From the IMG/VR virus record IMGVR_UViG_3300044700_000691, positions 152,816-216,815 of that record: a stretch of 64,000 nucleotides of DNA; one strand, written 5' to 3'. Shown here piece by piece: positions 51,486 through 58,740 of the stretch. The translations under genes and the position numbers were made by a program. This stretch comes from a virus. Below the pieces are notes generated by a model, which was not told the DNA's origin, did not search any database, and was given only the letters and a program-made list of their open reading frames with translations. Position 1 is the stretch's first letter. The number at the start of each line of letters is the position of its first letter.

Positions 51486-51510
51486 AAAGAGCAGTGATTA
51501 GCTGCTCTTT
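51486..51510 (-). terminator. Rho-independent terminator
   Basis: Perfect 9-bp stem AAAGAGCAG/CTGCTCTTT with a 7-base loop, then TTTTTTT on the minus strand. It ends the transcript of the gene at 51536-52093. Confidence 0.9.
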
Positions 51511-51535
51511 CTTATACATTCTATATTTAATTAGA

Positions 51536-52093
51536 TTATCCCAATTCATAAAATTTTTCAAGAGCAGCTTGTATTCTGTCCGATATTGATGGATCAGCGG
51601 TTTCAGCGATATCTGCAATTAGTGCAATACCATTTACAATACTATCATAACCTGGAAGATATGTAACATTTTTATCCTTTTTGTACATACTTAATACATC
51701 AATTAGGGTATCTTCAATAAAACCTGCAATGGCTTCAACATTGACATTCATTGGATCCTCTCCATCTGGAGAAATAATTTCAGCATACTGTCTAACCTCT
51801 TCGCCAATCTCTGCAATTTCTTCAGCGTGCGATTTGTTATCTTGGTAAACGTCTTTCTTTTTAGTTTTAGTAACAAGATCCTTTGGAACTCTAACAATCC
51901 TTTTGCTAGAATCCAATAGTTCAATTTTAATAAAGTCATCATCCATATCAATTACTTGGCCAGGTCCTCTATAACTAGTTACATAGTCACCAGGCTCAAT
52001 ATCAGGATTTTCCTCGTTTTTCTGAAACTCTGCTTCAGGATCTTTCATAAATTTATCAAGATCAAAATCTTCGTATAGCTTAATATATTTCAT
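51536..52093 (-). CDS. Tag-like hypothetical protein, 185 aa
   Basis: From ATG 52091-52093 the N-terminus is MKYIKLYEDFDLDKF, the tag-like group ([VI]-K-x-Y-x-x-F) without the cleavage triplet. Residues 35-75 look like a small SH3/KOW beta barrel (IEPGDYVTSYRGPGQVIDMD; DDFIKIELLDSSKRIVRVPK). The C-terminus is acidic and helical. No family certain; the barrel suggests nucleic acid or protein binding. It overlaps the upstream gene by 14 nt. Confidence 0.6.
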   Translation of the reverse strand: MKYIKLYEDFDLDKFMKDPEAEFQKNEENPDIEPGDYVTSYRGPGQVIDMDDDFIKIELLDSSKRIVRVPKDLVTKTKKKDVYQDNKSHAEEIAEIGEEVRQYAEIISPDGEDPMNVNVEAIAGFIEDTLIDVLSMYKKDKNVTYLPGYDSIVNGIALIADIAETADPSISDRIQAALEKFYELG

Positions 52094-52460
52094 TGTACTT
52101 AATAATAAGTTCTCCAAGAACTTCGATTTTTCCAACTAACTTTTGAAAGTCAGTTTGCTTAATTTTAACAGTGTCTTTAGTTGAGGCAAGTTCATCAATT
52201 AAAGTATTGTATTCTTTTATTGCAGAGTCGCGATCTTCAACCGTCCAGCCCTTTTTTGCTTTTTTGTAATATGGTAACTTAACAACAAAGTGGTTATACG
52301 TTAACATTGCGTTACCGCCGCGTTCCTTTGCATTTTCTGCAATTTTAGTTGCTCCCATTAATCGGGACTCGTCAAACTCAATAAATTTCTTTTTGAGATT
52401 GTCAGTAGGTGCTTTAGCCTCATTGATAAATTCGCTAAACTGTTTAACTTGATTCTTCAT
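52080..52460 (-). CDS. Tagged virion candidate, 126 aa
   Basis: The N-terminus MKNQVKQFSEFINEAKAP is almost identical in layout to T4 IPII/IPIII tags, with cleavage after FINE before Ala. The mature part is a basic helical protein (DNLKKKFIEFDESRLMGATK; LPYYKKAKKGWTVEDRDSAI). A T4-like internal protein is plausible. A late box is only 6 nt upstream, so its message may be nearly leaderless. Confidence 0.72.
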   Translation of the reverse strand: MKNQVKQFSEFINEAKAPTDNLKKKFIEFDESRLMGATKIAENAKERGGNAMLTYNHFVVKLPYYKKAKKGWTVEDRDSAIKEYNTLIDELASTKDTVKIKQTDFQKLVGKIEVLGELIIKYNEIY

Positions 52461-52465
52461 AAGGT

Positions 52466-52472
52466 TATTTAT
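52466..52472 (-). promoter_or_regulatory. T4-late-type promoter box close to ATG
   Basis: Minus strand AGATAAATAAC. The T4 late start site is usually several bases after this box, which would put the start almost at the ATG of the tagged gene at 52460, i.e. a leaderless or very short leader message. It lies just past the tRNA-Leu terminator. Confidence 0.5.
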
Positions 52473-52484
52473 CTAAACGAAAAA

Positions 52485-52506
52485 AGGACTGAATTGCTTC
52501 AGTCCT
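52485..52506 (-). terminator. Terminator after tRNA-Leu
   Basis: Stem AGGACTGAA/TTCAGTCCT with a short loop and T-run on the minus strand, beginning 2 nt after the CCA end of tRNA-Leu. Confidence 0.88.
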
Positions 52507-52507
52507 G

Positions 52508-52592
52508 TGGTACCCTCTGAGAGACTCGAACTCTCACACCCTGCGGCACTAGATCCTAAGTCTAGCGTGTCTACCAATTCCACCAAAAGGGC
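52508..52592 (-). tRNA. tRNA-Leu (UAG), CCA encoded
   Basis: Acceptor GCCCTTT/AGAGGGT, long variable arm, T-arm GAGAGTTCGAGTCTCTC, anticodon loop CTTAGGA giving UAG (reads CUA/CUG). The CCA end is encoded. Followed by a strong terminator. Leu-UAG decodes a codon class enriched in AT-rich genes. Confidence 0.95.
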
Positions 52593-52601
52593 TTGGATTT
52601 A

Positions 52602-52811
52602 TTACTTACTTAGATACTTTTCAACGGCAGCGATGCGATCGTCTGCATCTACTAACATTGTAATAGCTTCTTCAGCATTTTTATAGAAATCTCCAGTCGA
52701 ATGGTCGCCAATTCCTACTGCATGATTACTTAATAGTTCAAGAGTTAAAAGAGCCCTTTGTCTATCTGCTTCAGCTGCGGATTTCAGCATATTTGCTAAA
52801 TGTGCTTTCAT
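52602..52811 (-). CDS. Small helical protein, 69 aa
   Basis: 69 residues (MKAHLANMLKSAAEADRQRA...), Ala/Glu/Leu-rich helices, ending VEKYLSK. It has its own TATAAT promoter 18 nt upstream and is followed 10 nt later by tRNA-Leu, so gene and tRNA share a transcript. No family recognised. Confidence 0.6.
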   Translation of the reverse strand: MKAHLANMLKSAAEADRQRALLTLELLSNHAVGIGDHSTGDFYKNAEEAITMLVDADDRIAAVEKYLSK

Positions 52812-52828
52812 TGTATTGATTTTAATTT

Positions 52829-52834
52829 ATTATA
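52829..52834 (-). promoter_or_regulatory. TAGTATAATA-type -10 promoter box
   Basis: Minus strand TTAGTATAATAAA, 18 nt upstream of the 69-aa gene and within the end of the lipoprotein gene region. Confidence 0.55.
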
Positions 52835-53095
52835 CTAATGTTTCTTATACTTTACAATTTTAATCTGAACAGTATCACCTACTCGCATTGCCTTTCGCAT
52901 AGTATAGGTTGTTCCACAGTCAGTTTTGACTCTCCATTCAGGATCAAGCTGTAATGTATGCTTTTGTCCAATTTGGAAGTATTCAACTTCCGTTATAACA
53001 CAATCCTTTTCAATAACTTCAGCAACCTTAGGCGATTCACAGCCAAGTGCAGCTAGTGTAAAAATTGTTCCAATTATAAAATATACTTTTTTCAT
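52835..53095 (-). CDS. Small lipoprotein, 86 aa
   Basis: From ATG 53093-53095: MKKVYFIIGTIFTLAALGCE, a lipoprotein signal (lipobox ALGC, slightly off the usual L-A-G-C order, acceptable in Bacteroidota). The mature part is small and beta-rich with Cys pairs (KDCVITEVEYFQ; TDCGTTYTMRKAMR). Phage surface lipoproteins can block receptors and superinfection; that role is inference. It is preceded by tRNA-Arg. Confidence 0.65.
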   Translation of the reverse strand: MKKVYFIIGTIFTLAALGCESPKVAEVIEKDCVITEVEYFQIGQKHTLQLDPEWRVKTDCGTTYTMRKAMRVGDTVQIKIVKYKKH

Positions 53096-53107
53096 ATTTA
53101 AATTTTG

Positions 53108-53182
53108 TGGTAGTCCCGCCAAGAATCGAACTTGGATCCACTGCTTAGAAGGCAGTTGTTCTATCCGTTGAACTACAGGACC
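53108..53182 (-). tRNA. tRNA-Arg (UCU), CCA encoded
   Basis: Acceptor GGTCCTG/CGGGACT, T-arm CCAAGTTCGATTCTTGG, anticodon loop CTTCTAA giving UCU (reads AGA/AGG). CCA is encoded. It lies 9 nt upstream of the small membrane gene's stop region and 12 nt before the lipoprotein start. AGA is rare in many hosts but frequent in AT-rich phage genes. Confidence 0.94.
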
Positions 53183-53190
53183 GCGTTTTA

Positions 53191-53376
53191 TTATTCTTTA
53201 TCTAATTCCTTGTATAACTTATCGCTGTACAAATTAACTAAAATAAAAAGGGTCCACCATCTGACATCAATCACATCTAGGATTGTTTTATCAAATGCGG
53301 CAAAGCATAATACAACCATTAATAACAAGTTGATAATTAACTGTGCCCAAACAAAAAACTTACTGATCTTCTTCAT
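53191..53376 (-). CDS. Small two-helix membrane protein, 61 aa
   Basis: 61 residues with two hydrophobic segments (WAQLIINLLLMVVLCFAAF and WWTLFILVNLYS) around a short loop, basic N-terminus MKKISKFF. It lies just upstream of tRNA-Arg on the same strand. A TA-rich stretch (TATATTATAAT) upstream may be the promoter. Function unknown; possible holin or superinfection-exclusion protein. Confidence 0.65.
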   Translation of the reverse strand: MKKISKFFVWAQLIINLLLMVVLCFAAFDKTILDVIDVRWWTLFILVNLYSDKLYKELDKE

Positions 53377-53389
53377 AATTATAATATAC

Positions 53390-53983
53390 CTATTTTTTAT
53401 AAAAATATCCGTGAGTATTCCAGCCTAAATCGCAGTTAACATCTTTTTCTACTCTTCTTAAATACTTTATTCTTTTTTCTTGAGATACAAAAGGTACGCT
53501 CCAAAATTGTCTGGTTTTTGTTTTAAACCAACCAAAGACAAATGAATAAACTCCCATAACTAATCTTAGTTTAACAGAGTTTAAATATAGGGTTTGAACT
53601 GGTAGTGCCGGAGCTCCATGTGTTAAATAAGTTCTAACTTTTTTATCACTTAATAGTGGCTTTGGATAGCCGTATAATTTAGTTAAGGGTACAAAGTTAT
53701 ATGCAAATCCTGGTGTAAATACTTCATCGAAGAAAGTTTCCATTCTTGGAGTTAATCTAAACCACCATACCGGAGAAATAATATAAATTCGGTCTGACCA
53801 TGTTACCGCTTCTTTATATGATTGTATCAAATCGGTTCTTGGTCTTGCGTAATCGTCATTGTACAGATCTAATACTTTGACAGATTCATTGTTTTTAATT
53901 AGGGTATTTTCAATTGTTTTAAAAATTCCATTATAGCAAAAAGATTTGCGGTTAGGGTGCGCTATTATTATTAAATTATTCAT
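53390..53983 (-). CDS. Flavodoxin-like NAD(P)H-quinone reductase family protein
   Basis: 197 residues. Rossmann-like flavodoxin_2 family: N-terminal strand and loop LIIIAHPNRKSFCYNG (FMN phosphate binding position), YIISPVWWFRLTPRMETFFD (about 72-91, typical PxWWxxxPxxL motif) and GYPKPLLSDKKVRTYLTHGA. Such enzymes reduce quinones and other electrophiles, protecting redox balance. A phage copy could support metabolism during takeover. It is in a run of small accessory genes with short gaps. Confidence 0.8.
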   Translation of the reverse strand: MNNLIIIAHPNRKSFCYNGIFKTIENTLIKNNESVKVLDLYNDDYARPRTDLIQSYKEAVTWSDRIYIISPVWWFRLTPRMETFFDEVFTPGFAYNFVPLTKLYGYPKPLLSDKKVRTYLTHGAPALPVQTLYLNSVKLRLVMGVYSFVFGWFKTKTRQFWSVPFVSQEKRIKYLRRVEKDVNCDLGWNTHGYFYKK

Positions 53984-53984
53984 T

Positions 53985-54188
53985 TTACTTTAATTGGTTC
54001 TTGTTTATAAATTCCATATGCTTTTCCGTTTGCGGCTGAGGTGTTTCTTTAGAATTTCCCAAATCAGTACTATTATTTGTATCAGTTTTCTCATCAGTTA
54101 GCTTCTTTTTATATTGATACCAAGATGGATTCGGTAATCCGCTATAGTGATCCCAAAGATCCTCTTCTATTAAATCAACTTTACTCAT
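53985..54188 (-). CDS. Hypothetical protein, 67 aa
   Basis: 67 residues (MSKVDLIEEDLWDHYSGLPN...), Asn/Thr/Gln-rich, low complexity C-terminus. It starts 28 nt after the tRNA-Pro 3' end and ends 1 nt before the flavodoxin-like gene start. Family unknown. Confidence 0.5.
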   Translation of the reverse strand: MSKVDLIEEDLWDHYSGLPNPSWYQYKKKLTDEKTDTNNSTDLGNSKETPQPQTEKHMEFINKNQLK

Positions 54189-54216
54189 TTAACAATTTTA
54201 TTAAAAACTATATTTG

Positions 54217-54291
54217 TCGGGATGGCAAGATTCGAACTTGCGACCTCCTGCTCCCAAAGCAGGCGCGATAACCGAGCTACGCTACATCCCG
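54217..54291 (-). tRNA. tRNA-Pro (UGG)
   Basis: Acceptor CGGGATG/CATCCCG, T-arm GCAAGTTCGAATCTTGC, anticodon loop TTTGGGA giving UGG (reads all Pro codons CCN by wobble). The 3' CCA is not encoded (ACAA follows). It sits between the 100-aa membrane gene and the 67-aa gene. Confidence 0.95.
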
Positions 54292-54314
54292 AGTAGCTAA
54301 GACTAATATACTAA

Positions 54315-54617
54315 TTAACTAGTAATTAGCGTATTCTCTGTTTGTGACTTTGAACCTGTCAATCCTAATTTTTTATCAAGTCTTGAATCAGTGTAGGATT
54401 TGCACTCTAATTCGACTCTCTTTAATTCTAACTCTAAATCTGTTCTCCATATTTGAAGATCTTGTTGAAAATTTCGATTCATTTGATCGATTCCTTGGTG
54501 CAGATTTTCAATCTGCTTTGCTTGTCTGTTAACCTTAAGCAAACCAATAACAACTACTACTGCAAATGCAATAGCAACCATCGTTAGCATACCTAAAGCG
54601 AATGAAGTTAATTCCAT
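54315..54617 (-). CDS. Membrane-anchored coiled-coil protein, 100 aa
   Basis: 100 residues: N-terminal membrane segment (FALGMLTMVAIAFAVVVVIG, about 6-25), then a coiled coil (NRQAKQIENLHQGIDQMNRN ... WRTDLELELKRVELECKSYT). It has a TATAAG box 38 nt upstream. Could be a spanin-type or anchoring protein. No family certain. Confidence 0.6.
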   Translation of the reverse strand: MELTSFALGMLTMVAIAFAVVVVIGLLKVNRQAKQIENLHQGIDQMNRNFQQDLQIWRTDLELELKRVELECKSYTDSRLDKKLGLTGSKSQTENTLITS

Positions 54618-54654
54618 TGTTTTTAGATTATTTTGTGTCTTAGCTACAATGGTC

Positions 54655-54660
54655 TTATAC
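54655..54660 (-). promoter_or_regulatory. TAGTATAAG-type -10 promoter box
   Basis: Minus strand TAGTAGTATAAGACC, 38 nt upstream of the 100-aa membrane gene. It differs from the consensus TATAAT at one base. Confidence 0.4.
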
Positions 54661-54678
54661 TACTAAATAAGAAATGGA

Positions 54679-54915
54679 TTAATCGAGATGAAAATAGATC
54701 TCAGCCAGTGGATAGAGTTTTTCACTGGGGCTTTTAACTGTTAACTGCGGTCGATAAACTCTAGTGTTGGTTTTCCTATGAGTTTTTGCCATCCAAATAG
54801 TTACAAACTCTTTGACAGTGTCTTCTACCTCTTCACCTCTAGAATTTACCATAGTAAAACTTTTGCCGATATAGGTATCGTCAATGGTAATTGGTGATTT
54901 TAGTAGTATAGACAT
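54679..54915 (-). CDS. Hypothetical protein, 78 aa
   Basis: 78 residues (MSILLKSPITIDDTYIGKSF...), beta-rich with basic middle (MAKTHRKTNTRVYRPQL). An 8-bp inverted repeat lies just upstream (54923-54948). No family recognised. First gene of a run of small genes. Confidence 0.5.
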   Translation of the reverse strand: MSILLKSPITIDDTYIGKSFTMVNSRGEEVEDTVKEFVTIWMAKTHRKTNTRVYRPQLTVKSPSEKLYPLAEIYFHLD

Positions 54916-54922
54916 AATAACA

Positions 54923-54948
54923 GTTGTTAATTTTAGTTATTTAACAAC
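54923..54948. repeat. Inverted repeat GTTGTTAA/TTAACAAC
   Basis: Perfect 8-bp arms separated by 10 bp, in the 86-nt gap between two minus-strand genes. It lacks a T-run on the minus strand, so it could be an operator or a weak RNA hairpin in the leader of the 78-aa gene. Confidence 0.45.
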
Positions 54949-55001
54949 AAGTCCACTATAAGTTTTTAAAAATGTGAGATTTCTTTAAAAATAACATTAA
55001 A

Positions 55002-55235
55002 TTAATCTGGCAGGTCCAATGCAAGGGCTTGCATAAAATTTGGATTTGCCTTGATTTCGCTAATTGCAGCAACTAATTCATTTTTAGACATGCCGAAGAG
55101 GGAACATCGATCCTTAATACATTTTTCTTCTTTGGTACCATAATTTTCCCAGACATCATAAAAATATCCAAGCGCATGGTCCCAGCCGTATATGATAGTT
55201 TGTCCACTATCCAGTTTTTTGGTGTATCTGCTCAT
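55002..55235 (-). CDS. Hypothetical protein, 77 aa
   Basis: 77 residues (MSRYTKKLDSGQTIIYGWDH...). Aromatic, with WDHALGYFYDVW near the start and a helical C-terminus (KNELVAAISEIKANPNFMQA). It overlaps the next gene's stop by one base (55235). No family recognised. Confidence 0.5.
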   Translation of the reverse strand: MSRYTKKLDSGQTIIYGWDHALGYFYDVWENYGTKEEKCIKDRCSLFGMSKNELVAAISEIKANPNFMQALALDLPD

Positions 55236-55543
55236 TACCTCTTTGATTTAATTGCATTAAGAATAATATTAGTTATCCTATTCAAGCGCCATTCACTTTT
55301 TTGTTCTTTGATTGTTAAAGGCTCAGTATTATTATGAACATTTACTTGGCTATTGTATTGATACTTAAATGCATCAAAATATACTTGGTGCAAATGAGTT
55401 GGAATAGTACTAAAATCTGCAGTACACTCAATTGGTAAATGAGTCCCGCTGCCAGCAATCTTAATACTACTCTTAATAGTAACTTTACCTGAACCTTGCA
55501 TGGTCAAGTGACTTGAATCTGTATTAATTGTTAGCGTGCTCAT
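55235..55543 (-). CDS. Hypothetical protein, 102 aa
   Basis: 102 residues from ATG 55541-55543 (MSTLTINTDSSHLTMQGSGK). The N-terminal part is Thr/Ser/Gly/Ile-rich beta sequence; the C-terminus is basic (EWRLNRITNIILNAIKSKR). It overlaps the gene at 55524-55811 by 20 nt. No family recognised. Confidence 0.5.
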   Translation of the reverse strand: MSTLTINTDSSHLTMQGSGKVTIKSSIKIAGSGTHLPIECTADFSTIPTHLHQVYFDAFKYQYNSQVNVHNNTEPLTIKEQKSEWRLNRITNIILNAIKSKR

Positions 55544-55811
55544 AATCTGATACTTTAAGACCCCATTGCATATCAACCCAGCTCATATTGATCTCAGCCT
55601 GCTTTTTGGTTGTATATCTATTGTTTTTACGTAAGTAGTCAACACCCCATTCCATCCATTGATTTCGCTGTTCCATTGTCATAGTCCAATCCCAAAACCA
55701 ATTGTCTTTGCGCTCAACGATATCTGCGTATTTAACTTCATGACCGGCTAGCTCAAACATTTTATCAATGAGAACCTGTGCTACTTCTTCTGGAGATTTC
55801 TTCTTTGCCAT
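55524..55811 (-). CDS. Hypothetical protein, 95 aa
   Basis: 95 residues (MAKKKSPEEVAQVLIDKMFE...), Trp-rich and helical (NWFWDWTMTMEQRNQWMEWG). It resembles phage small proteins but I can name no family. It follows the 87-aa gene by 1 nt. Confidence 0.55.
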   Translation of the reverse strand: MAKKKSPEEVAQVLIDKMFELAGHEVKYADIVERKDNWFWDWTMTMEQRNQWMEWGVDYLRKNNRYTTKKQAEINMSWVDMQWGLKVSDYEHANN

Positions 55812-55812
55812 A

Positions 55813-56076
55813 TTATAGAGCTTGAATTTGAGCTAGGGTTGCGGTTACTTCAGCTTCACATAAATAACCTAATACATCACTAGTAATTGGAGTATCATAG
55901 GTAATATCTCCGTCTTGTCCAAATACTGCCAATTCGTATAGCCCGTTTTTTCCACCATACGAATACGGGCTTTTAACTATACTTGCGCCAAATCCATTAC
56001 TAAATTTGATTTTGGCATGCACGCCACCCTCATGGTTTGGGTGATCTTTAAATTCTAAATCTTCAAATGTTTTCAT
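55813..56076 (-). CDS. Hypothetical protein, 87 aa
   Basis: 87 residues (MKTFEDLEFKDHPNHEGGVH...), beta-rich with Gly/Tyr (GASIVKSPYSYGGKNGLYEL). N-terminus MKTFEDLEF is only superficially like the tag. Starts 4 nt after the stop of the 79-aa gene. Family not recognised. Confidence 0.55.
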   Translation of the reverse strand: MKTFEDLEFKDHPNHEGGVHAKIKFSNGFGASIVKSPYSYGGKNGLYELAVFGQDGDITYDTPITSDVLGYLCEAEVTATLAQIQAL

Positions 56077-56079
56077 TTC

Positions 56080-56319
56080 TTAAAAATTAAAAGGTTCGCC
56101 ATTTACTGTAACTGCAACAATATCCTTGTAGTTAGATAGACTTTGAATATATTTCTTGGGACTCTTAATCTTATCGTAAACTAAGGTTTGTCCAGTGTTA
56201 AGTGTAATTGAAATTTCAGACCCACCTGGAGTCAAGCTTAAATTATTTGTTCTGAATTGATCAGATACCTTTACCGTTCTACTTACTTGCATATATCGTT
56301 TTAAATTTGCTGGATTCAT
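56080..56319 (-). CDS. Hypothetical protein, 79 aa
   Basis: 79 residues (MNPANLKRYMQVSRTVKVSD...), small beta-rich protein with a Thr/Gly/Lys core (GSEISITLNTGQTLVYDKIK). It lies in a run of small genes between the RNA ligase and the membrane genes. No family recognised. Confidence 0.5.
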   Translation of the reverse strand: MNPANLKRYMQVSRTVKVSDQFRTNNLSLTPGGSEISITLNTGQTLVYDKIKSPKKYIQSLSNYKDIVAVTVNGEPFNF

Positions 56320-56325
56320 ATTAAA

Positions 56326-56655
56326 TTATTGGCCGCAACCACAGTCTGCATCCTCTGATAGAGGACCCTCGATTGGTGGTGCACTTGGTTTATAGAATGC
56401 TTGATTACGCTCCCACAACTGGTCATCTGTAATATCGAGTTGACCCTCTTCGTCGATAAATCTTAGAGTCCATCCACCATCGCCATACTTTTGGTTAAGC
56501 TCATCTATTCGGTCAGGCTTGTTATCAACTAAATCTCCTTTTGCAAAGAGATAACTTGAACAAATGTGAGAATAGAGAACTTCTCCTTCTTCGGTTACTA
56601 CTAAAAATTGGGCGTCTTCTACTTGTCTAACGCCAGGATAAATGTATAGATTCAT
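56326..56655 (-). CDS. Hypothetical protein, 109 aa
   Basis: 109 residues from ATG 56653-56655 (MNLYIYPGVRQVEDAQFLVV), which avoids overlap with the 31-aa gene; an upstream start is possible but overlaps it. The C-terminus has Asp/Cys (EDADCGCGQ), a CxCG cluster that may bind metal. No family recognised. Confidence 0.55.
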   Translation of the reverse strand: MNLYIYPGVRQVEDAQFLVVTEEGEVLYSHICSSYLFAKGDLVDNKPDRIDELNQKYGDGGWTLRFIDEEGQLDITDDQLWERNQAFYKPSAPPIEGPLSEDADCGCGQ

Positions 56656-56659
56656 ATAA

Positions 56660-56755
56660 TTAGCTTGAATATGCGATTCCCCAAATAATTCCACCTAACC
56701 AAAGAGCTATGATCAAATATATGATCGCATCCTTTCTATTAAATGTGTTTTTCAT
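56660..56755 (-). CDS. 31-aa single-pass membrane peptide
   Basis: ATG 56753-56755 gives 31 residues: basic start MKNTFNRKD, then hydrophobic AIIYLIIALWLGGIIWGIAY and a short end. The next gene starts 4 nt after its stop. A TATAAT box lies 7-12 nt upstream, so the message starts at or near the ATG. Small membrane peptides are common phage modulators; function unknown. Confidence 0.6.
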   Translation of the reverse strand: MKNTFNRKDAIIYLIIALWLGGIIWGIAYSS

Positions 56756-56761
56756 AATAAT

Positions 56762-56767
56762 ATTATA
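56762..56767 (-). promoter_or_regulatory. TAGTATAATA-type -10 promoter box
   Basis: Minus strand GGGTATAATATTATT just upstream of the 31-aa gene. It lies after the stop of the RNA ligase gene. Confidence 0.5.
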
Positions 56768-56780
56768 CCCAATTATTTTG

Positions 56781-57908
56781 TTAATGGCTGTCACCAACTT
56801 CCCAGTTTTCTGCATATATTAAGTAGTCTGGATTAATTACCTTTGCAACTTTATGACGATCACCGGTGTGGTGTTTTACAACAACTCCTTCGTGTGGCAC
56901 TTTAGTTCCAGGGATAAAATTCTTAAAGACATACATATCTTCAATTTCTTTATTCCACTCTCCAACATATAACACATCAACATAAGGTAAATCCATTTCA
57001 ATTCCAACAAAATTAAAAGATTCATCAGTTGAACAGTATTTGCCATTGATTTCCAAGTCAAACCCTGCAAATTCAATTTCCTTTAGTCCATAATCATAGT
57101 TCTTTTGAATACCTGCTCCATAAATTTCGCCGTATAAAACTACGCCTATACCAATACCGTCTGGGAATCTTTCGGTGTCCTTGGCAAACTTCCATAAAAC
57201 TTCCTTAATGTTATATTTATCGGCAACATCATACCACACATTAGTATCATAGAAACCCTGAGAGTCAGAACCCTTTTCAACATTGTGTGAACCTGCTACA
57301 AATTCATAATCGACCCATTTAACACCAAATAATTTCTTTACTTTATCAAATAAGGAAAGTTTGTTTTTCTTTACAATACCGTATCTTGCATTAGTACCAT
57401 GGATCTTACGAGAAATCTCAACCCAATCTTCTTCGGTAAACATTCCTGGTACATTTTTTGCATTTGGAAATTTATAGTAGATATGAAAGTTTGGATTTTC
57501 GGAATACCTAATCTTTTTACCGCTAGCCAATTGAACCTGTTTAACTGGAGGTTCGTATTTCCAAATATCCATTGCATACATCATGTCCTTACCTTCATAG
57601 TAGTTTTCCATGAATGGAATATGCTTTAACGGAATCACTAGACATTCAGAATAAACACCACGTAATTTTACAGTACGGACCCTACCACCTTTTCTAAGAT
57701 AGTTTGTAACATTAAGTTCATCAGAAAGCTTAATTGGAATTACTGCATCGGTTGTTGCAGTAACTACCCAATCATCAACTTTATATTGACCTTTTTGCAC
57801 AATGCAGTTCCATCCACCAACTACAGCTAATTCAATTTTATCAGCACCTTCAATTGGTTTAATTTCCTTAACTGTTGCAACAAAGCACACTGAATTATTA
57901 TTTTCCAT
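56781..57908 (-). CDS. RNA ligase, DRB0094-like family
   Basis: 375 residues. N-terminal domain (1-130) resembles the OB/tRNA-binding-like domain of the DRB0094-type ligases. The ligase core has motif I RKIHGTN (Lys168, nucleotidyl acceptor), FVAGSHNV, motif III/IIIa LYGEIYG and IEFAGFDLEI, motif IV HEGVVVKH, and motif V KVAKVINP. It seals 3'-OH/5'-phosphate or nicked RNA. Directly downstream of the kinase gene (57898), with 11 nt overlap, so together they form a repair pair. Confidence 0.9.
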   Translation of the reverse strand: MENNNSVCFVATVKEIKPIEGADKIELAVVGGWNCIVQKGQYKVDDWVVTATTDAVIPIKLSDELNVTNYLRKGGRVRTVKLRGVYSECLVIPLKHIPFMENYYEGKDMMYAMDIWKYEPPVKQVQLASGKKIRYSENPNFHIYYKFPNAKNVPGMFTEEDWVEISRKIHGTNARYGIVKKNKLSLFDKVKKLFGVKWVDYEFVAGSHNVEKGSDSQGFYDTNVWYDVADKYNIKEVLWKFAKDTERFPDGIGIGVVLYGEIYGAGIQKNYDYGLKEIEFAGFDLEINGKYCSTDESFNFVGIEMDLPYVDVLYVGEWNKEIEDMYVFKNFIPGTKVPHEGVVVKHHTGDRHKVAKVINPDYLIYAENWEVGDSH

Positions 57909-58374
57909 TTTTGTGTTCGTTTATAAATTTTTTAAGATCTTCTTTTTTCTCATCATTGAATACATCTTCCATTTTAATTTCTTTTACTGGAAGTAGTTGT
58001 AATTCAAATCTATTTTTCATTTGTTCCAACTTATCATCGGGTACGCCATGTAAATTTTTACCGCCATGACGATTTTCAACTATTAGAGAAAATACTTGAT
58101 ATCCAAGTTCTTCAGCCAAATCAAAGTAGGCTGACATTTCCCAAGCTTGAGTAAAGGTATTTGATACTACAATAATAGGTTCGCCAGCTTTCATTTCTGC
58201 CATTACTGAATGACGACACCAAGCATGAGCTTCACTCAATTTAGTTGCATCAAAGTTATAATTAGAATCCTTATCTACAAAGAACATATCTGCTTCATAG
58301 TGCCTGCCGCCTAATTCTTTGGCTAGGGTTGATTTACCACTTCCTGGTAATCCTCTAAGTAAGTATAGTTTCAT
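57898..58374 (-). CDS. P-loop polynucleotide/nucleoside kinase
   Basis: 158 residues with Walker A GLPGSGKST (8-16), acidic strand YEADMFFVDKD, and an R-rich lid (RHSVMAEMKAGEPIIVVSNT nearby). It resembles the 5'-kinase domain of T4 polynucleotide kinase without the phosphatase. Overlap with the RNA ligase gene suggests repair of tRNA or other RNA cut by host anticodon nucleases, as T4 does with Pnkp and Rnl1. The 3'-phosphatase activity could come from one of the HAD genes. Confidence 0.8.
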   Translation of the reverse strand: MKLYLLRGLPGSGKSTLAKELGGRHYEADMFFVDKDSNYNFDATKLSEAHAWCRHSVMAEMKAGEPIIVVSNTFTQAWEMSAYFDLAEELGYQVFSLIVENRHGGKNLHGVPDDKLEQMKNRFELQLLPVKEIKMEDVFNDEKKEDLKKFINEHKNGK

Positions 58375-58379
58375 ATTTT

Positions 58380-58721
58380 TTAAAGTGTGTAATATTGTTG
58401 CAGGTCTTCTCGTATTTTAACTGTGCCGTCTGGTAAAAATCGAACCACTGCCTCATGTATTTTAGGAGAGTCTTCATTTTCAAATCTACCATCCATTTCA
58501 TATAGAACATAGATAGTTTGACCTTCAGCGACTGCCGCTTGAATAAGTGCATCTTTGCTAAGGGTAAGATCAATATCTCCCCACCAAAGTTTTCCAGCGT
58601 CAGTGCATACGTTTGCATTAAATATTGCAAAGTTGTTTGGGTTGCGATCTCGATAACCGCTCTTGCTTGCCGAAATCATTCGACCCGAAAAGCCTAGTGC
58701 TTCATTTAATAAATTTTCCAT
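58380..58721 (-). CDS. Hypothetical protein, 113 aa
   Basis: 113 residues (MENLLNEALGFSGRMISASK...), mixed alpha/beta, acidic (GDIDLTLSKDALIQAAVAEG). It lies 5 nt before the kinase start on the same transcript, behind a TATAAT box. No known family. Confidence 0.55.
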   Translation of the reverse strand: MENLLNEALGFSGRMISASKSGYRDRNPNNFAIFNANVCTDAGKLWWGDIDLTLSKDALIQAAVAEGQTIYVLYEMDGRFENEDSPKIHEAVVRFLPDGTVKIREDLQQYYTL

Positions 58722-58740
58722 CTTTATTGTGTATAGAGTT

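Noticed and set aside
55813-56076. MKTFEDLEF as another capsid tag
   Set aside because: It begins like the tag but lacks the second aromatic spacing and any [LI]-x-E; the gene lies among small non-virion genes, so I did not count it.
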